DNA of 8,423 nt, from the NCBI GenBank assembly GCA_021802375.1, contig JAKAAL010000142.1, forward strand, positions 1 through 8,423, written 5' to 3'. Numbering within the stretch: position 1 is the first letter of the stretch; the number at the start of each line of letters is the position of its first letter. Of the stretch, positions 1 to 6,631 are shown piece after piece. The notes under the pieces were generated by a model. It saw only the letters and a list, made by a program, of their open reading frames with translations. It searched no databases and was not told the origin of the DNA. This stretch comes from Bacillota bacterium. Its GTDB lineage: Bacteria > Bacillota_E > Sulfobacillia > Sulfobacillales > Sulfobacillaceae. Position numbers and translations under genes: made by a program.

Positions 1-29
1 CACCAGTAAAGGCATGCAAAGTGCCGTTT

Positions 30-90
30 TTGACCTTTGTGAACATTTGTTTGATAAGACCCAGTATAGCATCTCTGCCAAAAGAGATGC
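30..90 (+). promoter_or_regulatory. Possible promoter followed by a 5' leader hairpin
   Basis: TTGACC (30-35) and GATAAG (53-58) are separated by exactly 17 bases, a fair sigma-A match (5/6 and 4/6). The expected start near 65 would put a perfect 8-bp hairpin, GCATCTCT (69-76) with AGAGATGC (83-90) around a 6-base loop, at the very 5' end of the transcript. The next gene starts at 233, giving a leader of about 170 bases. The hairpin could instead end an upstream transcript, but the only T-rich stretch (98-103) lies several bases beyond the stem. I recognise no known riboswitch here. Confidence 0.35.
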
Positions 91-232
91 AAGCTCCATT
101 TTGTTGGAAACGGTTGGAATAAGGCCAAAGCCCCCTCATCCATTGACATCCGTGTTAGGATGAAGAGGTGTCAAACAGCAACTTTCTCCAGGTGCTTCCA
201 CCTCGTAACCTGGTTGTCGGAGGTTCGTTGCC

Positions 233-958
233 ATGCCGTTTGCCTTCTACTCGGAAGTTGAGCAAGCTATGCAGCAGATCGTCCAAGACGCTTTTTATCC
301 TCAGCCATTTTTTCAGAGTCTACTTAGTGGAAGCTGGTCGCGGCGTTTTCTCGAATACTTCACCGTACAATACGCGCATTACAGCGCTCATTTCCCCCGA
401 GTCTTAGGTGCGGCCATTTCCGCTATGGAACCCAACGATTCCTGGTGGATCCCGCTGGCCGACAACCTTTGGGACGAGGCTGGACGAGGGCGGCAAGGCC
501 ACGCGCATTCCCAGCTTTATCGCACTTTTGCCTTAAGCGTCATGAGCCCATCAGAGTTTGAGCACAGATTAGTTCAGTGGCCGCGCAGCCTAGCCGTCAG
601 CACAGCCATCGATCACTTTATAACCTTTTTTCACCATGCTACCTCCTTGCAAGCCATGGCCGCCGTGGGATTAGGTTCTGAATTCTTTGCCGGTGATATT
701 ATGGGACTAATTGGGCAAGGACTTCGCCATCCCCAATACCAGCGGTTTGGACCCCTTAACCCGCAATTTTGGGAGCTTCATGCCGATTCTGACGAACCTC
801 GGCATTACCACTTATGCCGAAACGTCTTATTAACCCTGGCTAGTGACCGTCATAATCTCCAATGCATGTTTACCTCAGGCCAAGATATCGCTCTATCTGA
901 AGCCAACATGTACCGCCAGCTTTATTGCGAGGGCGAAGCTCAACATCTACTTGATTAA
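233..958 (+). CDS. Heme-oxygenase-like diiron oxidase family protein (HDO; TenA/PqqC fold)
   Basis: This 241-residue, probably cytosolic protein is of the iron-containing redox enzyme family, all-helical with the TenA/THI-4/PqqC fold. Seen in the sequence: an N-terminal helix with QYAHYSAHFPR (46-56); the motif NLWDEAGRGRQGHAHSQLY (78-96), which supplies Glu82 and His92; Glu150 in GLGSEFF; and His183-x3-Asp187-x3-His191 in the C-terminal part. Together these form the two-Glu, His, Asp, His metal set of HDO enzymes. Known members oxidise amines, fatty acids or amino acids with O2, and the chlamydial member CADD makes p-aminobenzoate; the substrate here cannot be told. The ATG follows GGAGG (219-223) by 9 bases. 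No neighbour explains its role, and it seems to be a single-gene unit. The fold is nearly certain; the function is open. Confidence 0.9.
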   Translation: MPFAFYSEVEQAMQQIVQDAFYPQPFFQSLLSGSWSRRFLEYFTVQYAHYSAHFPRVLGAAISAMEPNDSWWIPLADNLWDEAGRGRQGHAHSQLYRTFALSVMSPSEFEHRLVQWPRSLAVSTAIDHFITFFHHATSLQAMAAVGLGSEFFAGDIMGLIGQGLRHPQYQRFGPLNPQFWELHADSDEPRHYHLCRNVLLTLASDRHNLQCMFTSGQDIALSEANMYRQLYCEGEAQHLLD

Positions 959-1306
959 ATCGGAGACTTACATCCGGCCACGATCAGACGGTCAGATTCA
1001 AAAAGATTAGCTAAATCGATACTTAGCTTGCCTAAAGACTTGGTGCTGTTCTGCCGGTCAAACGAATATGAGATGCGAAGATACCGCGATAACCGCCTTA
1101 CACTGTGCTATCCAAAAAGAAGCCCATGTTCCTCTTGCGATCCAGCGCCTCGACCACTGCAGGGGCGTATCGGATGCGACACTTAAGCCACAGCGACCAT
1201 CCGAACGTTACACCCATTGCGCCCATGACAGAATCCCCTGGCGATAACCATATGGTTGTATAGGTCGATCGAAGGTTTAAGCTGCCCCCGTGCTCCCCCT
1301 CCTATC
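959..1306. other. Gene-free stretch between the HDO gene and the serine promoter
   Basis: No conserved gene is supported here. It holds an imperfect palindrome, AGCTAA (1009-1014) facing TTAGCT (1023-1028) around ATCGATAC, without a T-run, so it is not a convincing terminator. On the minus strand a 42-codon ATG frame (1226 down to 1098) has protein-like composition and stays open upstream to about 1302, but it has no ribosome site at its ATG and no recognisable family. It may be a gene remnant or chance. Confidence 0.5.
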
Positions 1307-1335
1307 TTTACACCTTTATGCGGATTTGCTATCAT
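1307..1335 (+). promoter_or_regulatory. Sigma-A promoter of the serine T-box operon
   Basis: TTTACA (1307-1312) and TATCAT (1330-1335) have a spacer of exactly 17 bases, with 5/6 matches to each consensus box. Transcription is expected to begin around 1341-1343, immediately before the predicted base of T-box stem I. That placement, directly ahead of a complete leader, is what makes the call strong. Confidence 0.82.
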
Positions 1336-1341
1336 TCTCTT

Positions 1342-1558
1342 AGTGGCTCTATGAACGGGAAGAGCTGGATGGTTCTTCAGGGAGTCGGCACTAGTGCAAG
1401 CCGATGTTCTGTCCAAGCCCGATTCCACCCGGGAGAGTATCAGCGATGAGTTGATCGCACTCCAGCGTTACGGAGTTAAGCGGATGGGGCAACCCATCAA
1501 ATAGGGTGGCACCGCGGTTTAGACCGTCCCTAATTGTGGGGACGTTATTTTTGTTTTT
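1342..1558 (+). promoter_or_regulatory. T-box leader responding to tRNA-Ser (specifier UCC)
   Basis: A complete transcriptional T-box. The conserved box AGGGTGGCACCGCGG lies at 1503-1517. AGGG (1503-1506) can pair with CCCT (1528-1531) and GCGG (1514-1517) with CCGT (1524-1527), leaving the 7-base bulge UGGCACC (1507-1513); this antiterminator excludes the terminator. The variable base of UGGN is C, which fits a G discriminator base, as in tRNA-Ser. In stem I, TCGGC (1385-1389) pairs with GCCGA (1400-1404) under a loop carrying the AGTGCAAGCC pattern, with an AGGGAG element on the 5' side. CGGG (1356-1359) pairs with CCCG (1428-1431) below a loop whose specifier is TCC (1424-1426) followed by A1427. 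Three hairpins follow: 1443-1458, 1459-1476 and 1483-1498. Specifier, discriminator and downstream serA agree on serine. Confidence 0.94.
1525..1558 (+). terminator. T-box-controlled intrinsic terminator
   Basis: CGTCCC (1525-1530) pairs with GGGACG (1539-1544) around an 8-base loop, followed by a T-rich tract (1545-1558). The 5' arm is also needed for the antiterminator, so the two structures exclude each other. Uncharged tRNA-Ser should favour read-through into the aminotransferase gene. Confidence 0.9.
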
Positions 1559-1578
1559 AGACCACTAGGAGGCGCGCT

Positions 1579-2700
1579 ATGCTTTTTCCGCCCGATCTAC
1601 TATTGCCCGGACCGACCCCGGTACCAGAGTCGGTTCAACGTGCCATGCTGACCTCGATGTCCGACCACCGTGGCTCGGTTTTTGACCCTGTCCGTATACG
1701 CGTTCTGGAAAAGTTACAAAAAATCTTCCACGTTGGCTCTGACGGAGCCGTAGCGGTCTTGCCCGCCAGCGGCACGGGAATGCTGGAAGCCGTCTGCCAA
1801 AACTTTCTTCGCCCGGGTGACCGTGCTTTAGCCGTGACTACGGGCCTCTTCGGTCAACGGTTTTATGAGGCTGCCGTCAGCATGGAAATCGCCGTCGATC
1901 GTTTAGAGGTTCCGTGGGGCGACGCTTTTGACGTTGCTCAAGTTTTGGCTAAGGCGACTGAACAGTCGTATCGGGCCGTTCTCGTCACCCACAATGAAAC
2001 GTCAACCGGGGTCACGAATCCTGTGGATCGCCTGGCTACCGCCCTCAGCGGGGCCACCGATGCCCCTTTGCTTATTGTTGACAGCATCAGTGGAGTTCCT
2101 TCACTTCCCCTCTTCATCGATCAACCCGGCATTGATGTCATTGTCGCCGCGTCGCAGAAGGGTTTCATGTGCCCGCCAGGACTAGGCCTCATCGCGGCCG
2201 GCCCTCGCGCATTAAGCAGGTTACTAAAAGAACGGCAGGGTCGCTACTATTTCGATTTGAACCCCTATTTCCACGGCCACTTTCCTTATACTCCCGCTGT
2301 CTCCTTATGGTATGGCTTAGACGCAGCCCTTGACTTGTTAATTGACGAAGGTGAAGCTGAACGATTTGCCCGCCATCAACTCTTAGGCGAAATGGCTCGC
2401 CGCTTCGGCGAAGTAGCTGGCTGGCAGCCCTTGGCGGAACTCGGACAGGGTTCAGCCACCATCACCAGCTTAAAAACTCCAGAAGGAACGACTCCCCAGT
2501 CGATTCGCCAAGCCGCCAAAGAGCGAGGGCTCCAAATTGCCGGAGGCCTTGGCCCCTGGGCCAACACCGCCATTCGACTGGGCCATGTCGGAGCCGTCTC
2601 TCCACAAATGCTCTTTGCTAGTCTAGCCGTGCTGGCCCATCAGCTATCCAATCCCGCCGACGTTCTGGCAGAAGTCTTTGCCGTTTGGCACCAATCTTAA
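1579..2700 (+). CDS. Class V aminotransferase, probable serine-pathway (phosphoserine-type) transaminase
   Basis: A PLP-dependent fold-type I enzyme of 373 residues in the alanine/serine-glyoxylate aminotransferase group. Seen: N-terminal LLPGPTPVP (8-16), the cofactor phosphate loop LPASGTGMLEA (61-71), THNETSTGV (137-145), the pyridine-binding Asp168 in IVDSISG, Schiff-base Lys194 in AASQKGFMCPPG, and the C-terminal IRLGHVG (332-338). The ATG follows AGGAGG (1567-1572) by 6 bases. It is the first gene behind the serine T-box, 33 bases ahead of serA. The inferred role is transfer of an amino group to 3-phosphohydroxypyruvate in place of SerC, from which it differs in motifs. Group members also act as alanine-glyoxylate or serine-pyruvate transaminases, so specificity is not certain. 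No frameshift or missing key residue was seen. Confidence 0.92.
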   Translation: MLFPPDLLLPGPTPVPESVQRAMLTSMSDHRGSVFDPVRIRVLEKLQKIFHVGSDGAVAVLPASGTGMLEAVCQNFLRPGDRALAVTTGLFGQRFYEAAVSMEIAVDRLEVPWGDAFDVAQVLAKATEQSYRAVLVTHNETSTGVTNPVDRLATALSGATDAPLLIVDSISGVPSLPLFIDQPGIDVIVAASQKGFMCPPGLGLIAAGPRALSRLLKERQGRYYFDLNPYFHGHFPYTPAVSLWYGLDAALDLLIDEGEAERFARHQLLGEMARRFGEVAGWQPLAELGQGSATITSLKTPEGTTPQSIRQAAKERGLQIAGGLGPWANTAIRLGHVGAVSPQMLFASLAVLAHQLSNPADVLAEVFAVWHQS

Positions 2701-2733
2701 TCATCTAAGGCATCCATTCTGGGAGGAATTGCG

Positions 2734-4305
2734 TTGAAACCAAAGATTTTAGTGACGGAGGCTCTAGGTCCTGAAGGACTTGCCTATTTAAAAGAACATG
2801 CAGAGCTTACCGCCTACGACATGCTTCCGGCCGATCAACTGCCTGAACTCATGGGAGAGTTTGATGCGGTCATCATTCGAAGCGCTCATCGTATTACCCG
2901 CGATTTAATCGTGAACCGACCGCGGTTGAAAGTGGTGGCTCGCGCCGGGGCCGGCGTTGACAATGTGGACTTGGATGCTTGTACCGAACTGGGCATTGCA
3001 GTCGTCAACGCTCCCGGTGCAAACGCCATTGCCGCCGCCGAGCACACCTTTGGTCTCTTGTTGGCCGTCATGCGCAATATCCGTTTAGGTGACCTTCACG
3101 TGCGAAGTGGCGGATGGGATCGTCAGGCTCATTTGGGAGAGGAACTCCACGGTCGCCGGATCGGAATCATCGGTCTGGGTCGCGTCGGTCGTAACGTCGC
3201 TCGTCTGGCCCATGGCTTTCGCATGGAGGTCTTCGCCTATGATCCCTACATCACCGAAGATATCTTTCAAGCCAATGGAGCCATCCGAAAAGATAGCTTA
3301 GAATCCCTGTTGGAAGTCTCCGATATTCTGACCATTCATACGCCAAAGTCAGGTCCTCACCTTGATGAAGCGCTCCTACGCCAGTTGCCTCAGGGCGCTT
3401 TCGCCTTAAATGTGGCTCGCGGGGGTCTTTATGACGAAGACGCGGTCGTGCGCCTCCTAGAGGATCATCACCTCGCCGGATTTGGTTGCGACGTCTTTCC
3501 CAAAGAACCCCCCAATCCGCAAGCCCGTCTGTTTCAACTGCCTCGGGTAGTGGTTACCCCTCACCTGGGCGGATCAACCCATGAAGCGCTAGCCAATGTC
3601 GGTGTCATGACGGCCACGGGGGTCATCGAAACTTTAGCCGGCATCACGCCGCCTAATCTCGTCAATGTCCCCATTCCGCCCCTAGAGGTGCCCGAACTAA
3701 CGGCGCTAGACCGGGTGTGCCGAGCTCTAGGCCAGGTCTTTAGTCAACTTAACCCCACCTTTGGCTCGCGTCTGATCCTCACCCCGGGTCGACAAGTTCC
3801 CGCGGAAGCCCTACCCTGGATCCGACAAAATCTCATTGCCGGCGTATTACAAAATCGCGTCGATGAGCGAGTCAACGCCGTCAATGCCCTTATCAAAGCC
3901 GAAGAACATGGCCTAACCTTAACCGTCGACGACAATCCTAAAGCGCCACAAAGCCTGTCCTTAAATCTTAGTTGGGATGGACAGCCAGAAAGTCAAGCTG
4001 AGTTCGCTTGGCAGCAAAACGGCAGTTCAGGCCTCTACTTGCGCCGTATCAACGACATCAGTTTCGACCTAGCCTGGCCCGACATCGCGTTGGTCACGCG
4101 CCACCAAGACACTCCGGGGGTAGTCGGACAAATTGGAACGCTCCTGGGGGAGTTTGGAGTAAACATCGGCAATCTTCATTTAGGCCGTCGAACCTTGGGA
4201 GGCGAAGCCATCATGGTCATGGCCTTAGACACGCCCCCGAGCGAAGCATTGCGTAAGGCATTGCTAAGCATTCCGGGAATCGCTGCCGTATATTGGTTCG
4301 ACTAA
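2734..4305 (+). CDS. serA: D-3-phosphoglycerate dehydrogenase, long form with ACT domain
   Basis: Catalyses NAD-dependent oxidation of 3-phosphoglycerate to 3-phosphohydroxypyruvate, the committed step of serine synthesis, in the cytosol. The 523 residues match the long type I form. Order: substrate-binding half with VARAGAGVDNVD (68-79); Rossmann domain with GIIGLGRVG (144-152); catalytic Arg229 in NVARGG, Glu258 in FPKEPP and His277 in PHLGGS; an allosteric substrate-binding region about 315-450; and a C-terminal ACT domain from about 452, with HQDTPGVVGQIG (457-468) and FGVNIGNLHLGR (474-485), the usual site for serine feedback. The start is TTG, set by GGGAGGAA (2721-2728). It is second in the T-box operon, so it should be controlled both by tRNA-Ser charging and by serine itself. 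Confidence 0.97.
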   Translation: MKPKILVTEALGPEGLAYLKEHAELTAYDMLPADQLPELMGEFDAVIIRSAHRITRDLIVNRPRLKVVARAGAGVDNVDLDACTELGIAVVNAPGANAIAAAEHTFGLLLAVMRNIRLGDLHVRSGGWDRQAHLGEELHGRRIGIIGLGRVGRNVARLAHGFRMEVFAYDPYITEDIFQANGAIRKDSLESLLEVSDILTIHTPKSGPHLDEALLRQLPQGAFALNVARGGLYDEDAVVRLLEDHHLAGFGCDVFPKEPPNPQARLFQLPRVVVTPHLGGSTHEALANVGVMTATGVIETLAGITPPNLVNVPIPPLEVPELTALDRVCRALGQVFSQLNPTFGSRLILTPGRQVPAEALPWIRQNLIAGVLQNRVDERVNAVNALIKAEEHGLTLTVDDNPKAPQSLSLNLSWDGQPESQAEFAWQQNGSSGLYLRRINDISFDLAWPDIALVTRHQDTPGVVGQIGTLLGEFGVNIGNLHLGRRTLGGEAIMVMALDTPPSEALRKALLSIPGIAAVYWFD

Positions 4306-4729
4306 CCGGCGCTGGATCTCTTCCATCTCCTTCCGAGGGCTGATACACTGTAGAAAATTGCAGATGGAGTATTGCAAGGTATTGCATCGGAGGAAGAGTG
4401 GCTGTGGCTGGCATAGGCGATCGGCGTCGACGTGGTAACACCTGGCGTATTCGGGACGACCATTCAAAGGGAGTGGGCACAATCCCCAACCCCGCTTGGC
4501 GCTCCATTTTATGCCTATGTCAAGGCATATCCCTGCCATCAAAATCCCGAAACGGCGATGGTTGCCTGACAATGCCAGGTTCATCTGGGCTTTCTGCTTC
4601 GGTTATCAACAATCAGGCCGCCTTGGCTGCCCTCTTCCTGGCGCAAGGCGGCATGGTTTCATCGATGGTACCAACCACTAGTCGATTCGTTCGACAACGA
4701 TGCGTAACCAGGCGAAACGAGGCCAGCCA
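4306..4729 (+). promoter_or_regulatory. Long structured leader ahead of thrB, type unknown
   Basis: No conserved protein is seen between serA and thrB. The stretch has the direct repeat GTATTGCA at 4369-4376 and 4379-4386 (10-base period), with a further ATTGCA at 4357-4362; a 7-bp hairpin TATGCCT (4510-4516) with AGGCATA (4523-4529); and a 9-bp hairpin at 4617-4652. The loop of the last can pair with the thrB ribosome site. A GTG frame (4398-4733) preceded by GGAGGA runs the length of it and ends in a GTGA overlap with thrB, but its composition is not protein-like. TGGTACC (4666-4672) recalls a T-box bulge with N = U, yet the rest of the T-box consensus is absent. No clear promoter or serA terminator is visible, so read-through from serA is possible. 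Confidence 0.5.
4617..4652 (+). repeat. Strong leader hairpin with an anti-Shine-Dalgarno loop
   Basis: GCCGCCTTG (4617-4625) pairs perfectly with CAAGGCGGC (4644-4652). Inside, GCC (4629-4631) can pair with GGC (4640-4642). No U-tract follows, so it is not an intrinsic terminator. The 5' side of the loop, 4625-4634 (GGCTGCCCTC), is complementary at 9 of 10 positions to 4719-4728 (GAGGCCAGCC), which contains the thrB ribosome site. The hairpin is certain as a sequence feature; a regulatory role is inferred. Confidence 0.6.
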
Positions 4730-5638
4730 GTGAATATCGTTCGGGTTCCCGCCACCTCAGCTAATCTTGGCCCGGGATATGACACGTTAGGGCTCGCTTT
4801 AAATCTGTGGTTAAGTGTCGAATGGCGCGCGTACCCCCGCACCGTGGTAGAGGTCCGGGGTGAAGGTTCCGAGCTTTTGCCGCACGATACGACCAATATG
4901 GTGTATCACATTTTAGATGACACGTTTCGGGATCTTACCGGTCGAGCCCTTCCCTACGGATACCTATCGATCGACAGTGAGATACCGGTGGCAAGGGGGC
5001 TAGGCTCCAGCGCGGCCGCGGTCGTGGCTGCCGTGCGCCTCGCCTACGCCTTGGCCGACACGGAGCTTTCGGCCGAACAGTGCCTGGCACGCGCGGCGGC
5101 CATCGAAAAACACATGGATAATGTCGCGGCGGCCATTGTGGGTGGGGCTACCTTGGTCTTTACAGAAAGCGGCCGCCCATGCTACCGTCGATTTGATCCC
5201 CCTCCTTTCCCCATCGTTTTAGCGATTCCCGACTATCTCGTTTCAACCGACATGGCCCGGAAGATCCTGCCTCCCATGGTCTCGCGTCAAGACGCCGTGT
5301 TTAACGCGCAGCGCGTAGGACTTTGGATTTATGCGCTGAGCCAACATGCCTGGGACGTGCTTCATTTTGCTGGCCAAGATCGACTACACCAAGACGCCAG
5401 AAGCGCCTTATTGCCAGGATTCCATCATGCGCTCGAGGCGGCCACGGCGTGTGGGGCAGCTCTGGTCGCCCTCTCGGGATCCGGTTCGACGGTGTTGGCC
5501 ATGGCTCCATCAGGCCGCGAGCAGGCGATTGGCGCTGCCATGCGGGGAGCCTTTGCACAAAACCGTATTGATGCGCGTATCGTTACCACCACCGCGTCGC
5601 CGACAGGGGCTCTCGATAGATCTCCGGTATCCTGCTAA
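4730..5638 (+). CDS. thrB: Homoserine kinase
   Basis: GHMP-family kinase that phosphorylates L-homoserine with ATP, the step before threonine synthase, in the cytosol. The 302 residues match the family's usual length of about 300. Seen: N-terminal VRVPATSANLGPGYD (4-18), the ATP-loop signature PVARGLGSSAAA (86-97), HMDNVAAAIVGG (128-139, HPDNVAPA in most relatives), and the C-terminal glycine loop LSGSGSTVLA (248-257). I chose the GTG at 4730 because GAGG (4719-4722) lies 7 bases upstream and the protein then begins like other ThrB proteins; an in-frame ATG at 4700 has no ribosome site and would add ten unusual residues. The gene follows the serine operon at a distance and ends 21 bases from the convergent transporter. 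No thrC or homoserine dehydrogenase gene is in view. Confidence 0.95.
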   Translation: MNIVRVPATSANLGPGYDTLGLALNLWLSVEWRAYPRTVVEVRGEGSELLPHDTTNMVYHILDDTFRDLTGRALPYGYLSIDSEIPVARGLGSSAAAVVAAVRLAYALADTELSAEQCLARAAAIEKHMDNVAAAIVGGATLVFTESGRPCYRRFDPPPFPIVLAIPDYLVSTDMARKILPPMVSRQDAVFNAQRVGLWIYALSQHAWDVLHFAGQDRLHQDARSALLPGFHHALEAATACGAALVALSGSGSTVLAMAPSGREQAIGAAMRGAFAQNRIDARIVTTTASPTGALDRSPVSC

Positions 5639-5659
5639 ACTCCGCGTCGGCGCACCATC

Positions 5660-6631
5660 TCAACCATGTGGTTCTTTGCCCTCCAAGCCGATCAGGGTCA
5701 GCGTCAATGTGTCTCCCACGCTAAGGGGTTCCCAAGGAGAAACTCGTGCTTCCAGGTCCCTTCCCGATTCCAGCATGAGATGGGCGCGAGCGCCCGTGAA
5801 ATACGGCTCTACGCCAGTGACTTTGGCTCGCACCAGCAAGCCTTGCTGAGGATGACGTCCCATCCGCACGCGATCTGGGTGAACCAACATCATGCGATTG
5901 GGATCCCCGTTTACCACCAAGTCACTATGTCTAAGCACCTGATAGCCTAAGAGTTTGGCGACGGTTGGGTTTGATGGCGCCATGGTCACACGCTCCATAG
6001 GGCCTACATCACAAAGGCGTCCGGAGTGCATCACGCCTAGGGTCGTGGCCATCCGCTGTGCCTCGGCCAAATCATGGGTAACAAAAATCATGGCCAAATC
6101 GAGATCCTGGCGAAGTGTGAGCATGAGATCTTGCAATGAGCGACGGTTAACGCTGTCAAGCGCCGAAAAAGGTTCGTCAAGTAATAGGACGGGCGGCTCC
6201 GGTGCCAGGGCTCGGCCTAATTGGACCCTTTGGGCAAGGCCCCCAGAAAGTTCGCGGGGATATCGATCGAGGTACGCTCCCAGCTCGAGGCGCTCGGCCA
6301 GGCGGTGAACCACACCCTTAGACTCGCCCTCGAGACCAAACCCCAGGTTGTCACGGACCGTGAGGTGGGGAAACAAAAGATTGGATTGACCGACCAAACC
6401 CAGACGTCGCCTCCACGGTGGAACAAACGTGTTGTTCTCGCTGTCCAGCCATACTACATCGCGCCAAGTCACCCTGCCGCGTGCCCGAAGCAACCCGGAA
6501 ATAGCCGACAAGAGGCTGGTTTTGCCACTCCCCGATGGTCCGAAGAGGCACAGAGTTTCTCCGGCATTAACCGAAAAGGCGGCCTCAATGCCCAGCTTGG
6601 GACGTTTTACTGCCAGGCTACAGGTCAGCAT
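5660..6631 (-). CDS. ABC transporter ATPase, molybdate/tungstate type, with TOBE domain
   Basis: Energises the membrane transporter encoded just upstream on the same strand. With the ATG at 6631 it has 323 residues: Walker A GPSGSGKT (31-38), Q-loop Gln82, signature LSGGLAQRVQLGRAL (128-142), Walker B VLLLDEP (148-154), switch His186 in FVTHD, and a C-terminal TOBE/Mop-like domain (about 265-319) of the oxyanion-binding kind found in ModC. The signature has Leu where LSGGQ is usual. I prefer ATG 6631 because GGAGG (6642-6646, minus strand) lies 10 bases before it; a longer frame begins with TTG at 6652 without a ribosome site. It overlaps the permease end by 14 bases, suggesting translational coupling. 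Sulfate is a possible but less likely substrate. Confidence 0.9.
   Translation of the reverse strand: MLTCSLAVKRPKLGIEAAFSVNAGETLCLFGPSGSGKTSLLSAISGLLRARGRVTWRDVVWLDSENNTFVPPWRRRLGLVGQSNLLFPHLTVRDNLGFGLEGESKGVVHRLAERLELGAYLDRYPRELSGGLAQRVQLGRALAPEPPVLLLDEPFSALDSVNRRSLQDLMLTLRQDLDLAMIFVTHDLAEAQRMATTLGVMHSGRLCDVGPMERVTMAPSNPTVAKLLGYQVLRHSDLVVNGDPNRMMLVHPDRVRMGRHPQQGLLVRAKVTGVEPYFTGARAHLMLESGRDLEARVSPWEPLSVGDTLTLTLIGLEGKEPHG

Noticed and set aside
2..163. Open frame from the window edge to a TGA at 161-163 that could be the tail of an upstream gene
   Set aside because: The 53 residues match no family I recognise, and other frames on both strands are also open over most of this stretch, so openness is weak evidence. 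It also overlaps the candidate promoter at 30-58.
143..171. Perfect TTGACA at 143-148 ahead of the HDO gene
   Set aside because: No acceptable -10 box lies 15-19 bases downstream (the sequence there is GAAGAGGTGTC).
1183..1428. 81-codon minus-strand frame across the serine leader
   Set aside because: It runs through the promoter and stem I of the T-box on the opposite strand and has no recognisable domain.
4217..4584. Two Cys-rich minus-strand frames over the end of serA and the spacer
   Set aside because: They overlap the certain serA ACT domain in antisense, lack ribosome sites and resemble no family.
4661..4686. Second T-box antiterminator ahead of thrB built on ATCGA/TCGAT with a TGGTACC bulge
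   Set aside because: The 5-bp outer helix and the bulge are present, but the GCG part of the consensus and the inner helix are missing, and no convincing stem I was found. Kept only as a low-grade suggestion.
5639..5659. Shared terminator between thrB and the convergent transporter
   Set aside because: The 21-base gap has no stem followed by a T-run on either strand.
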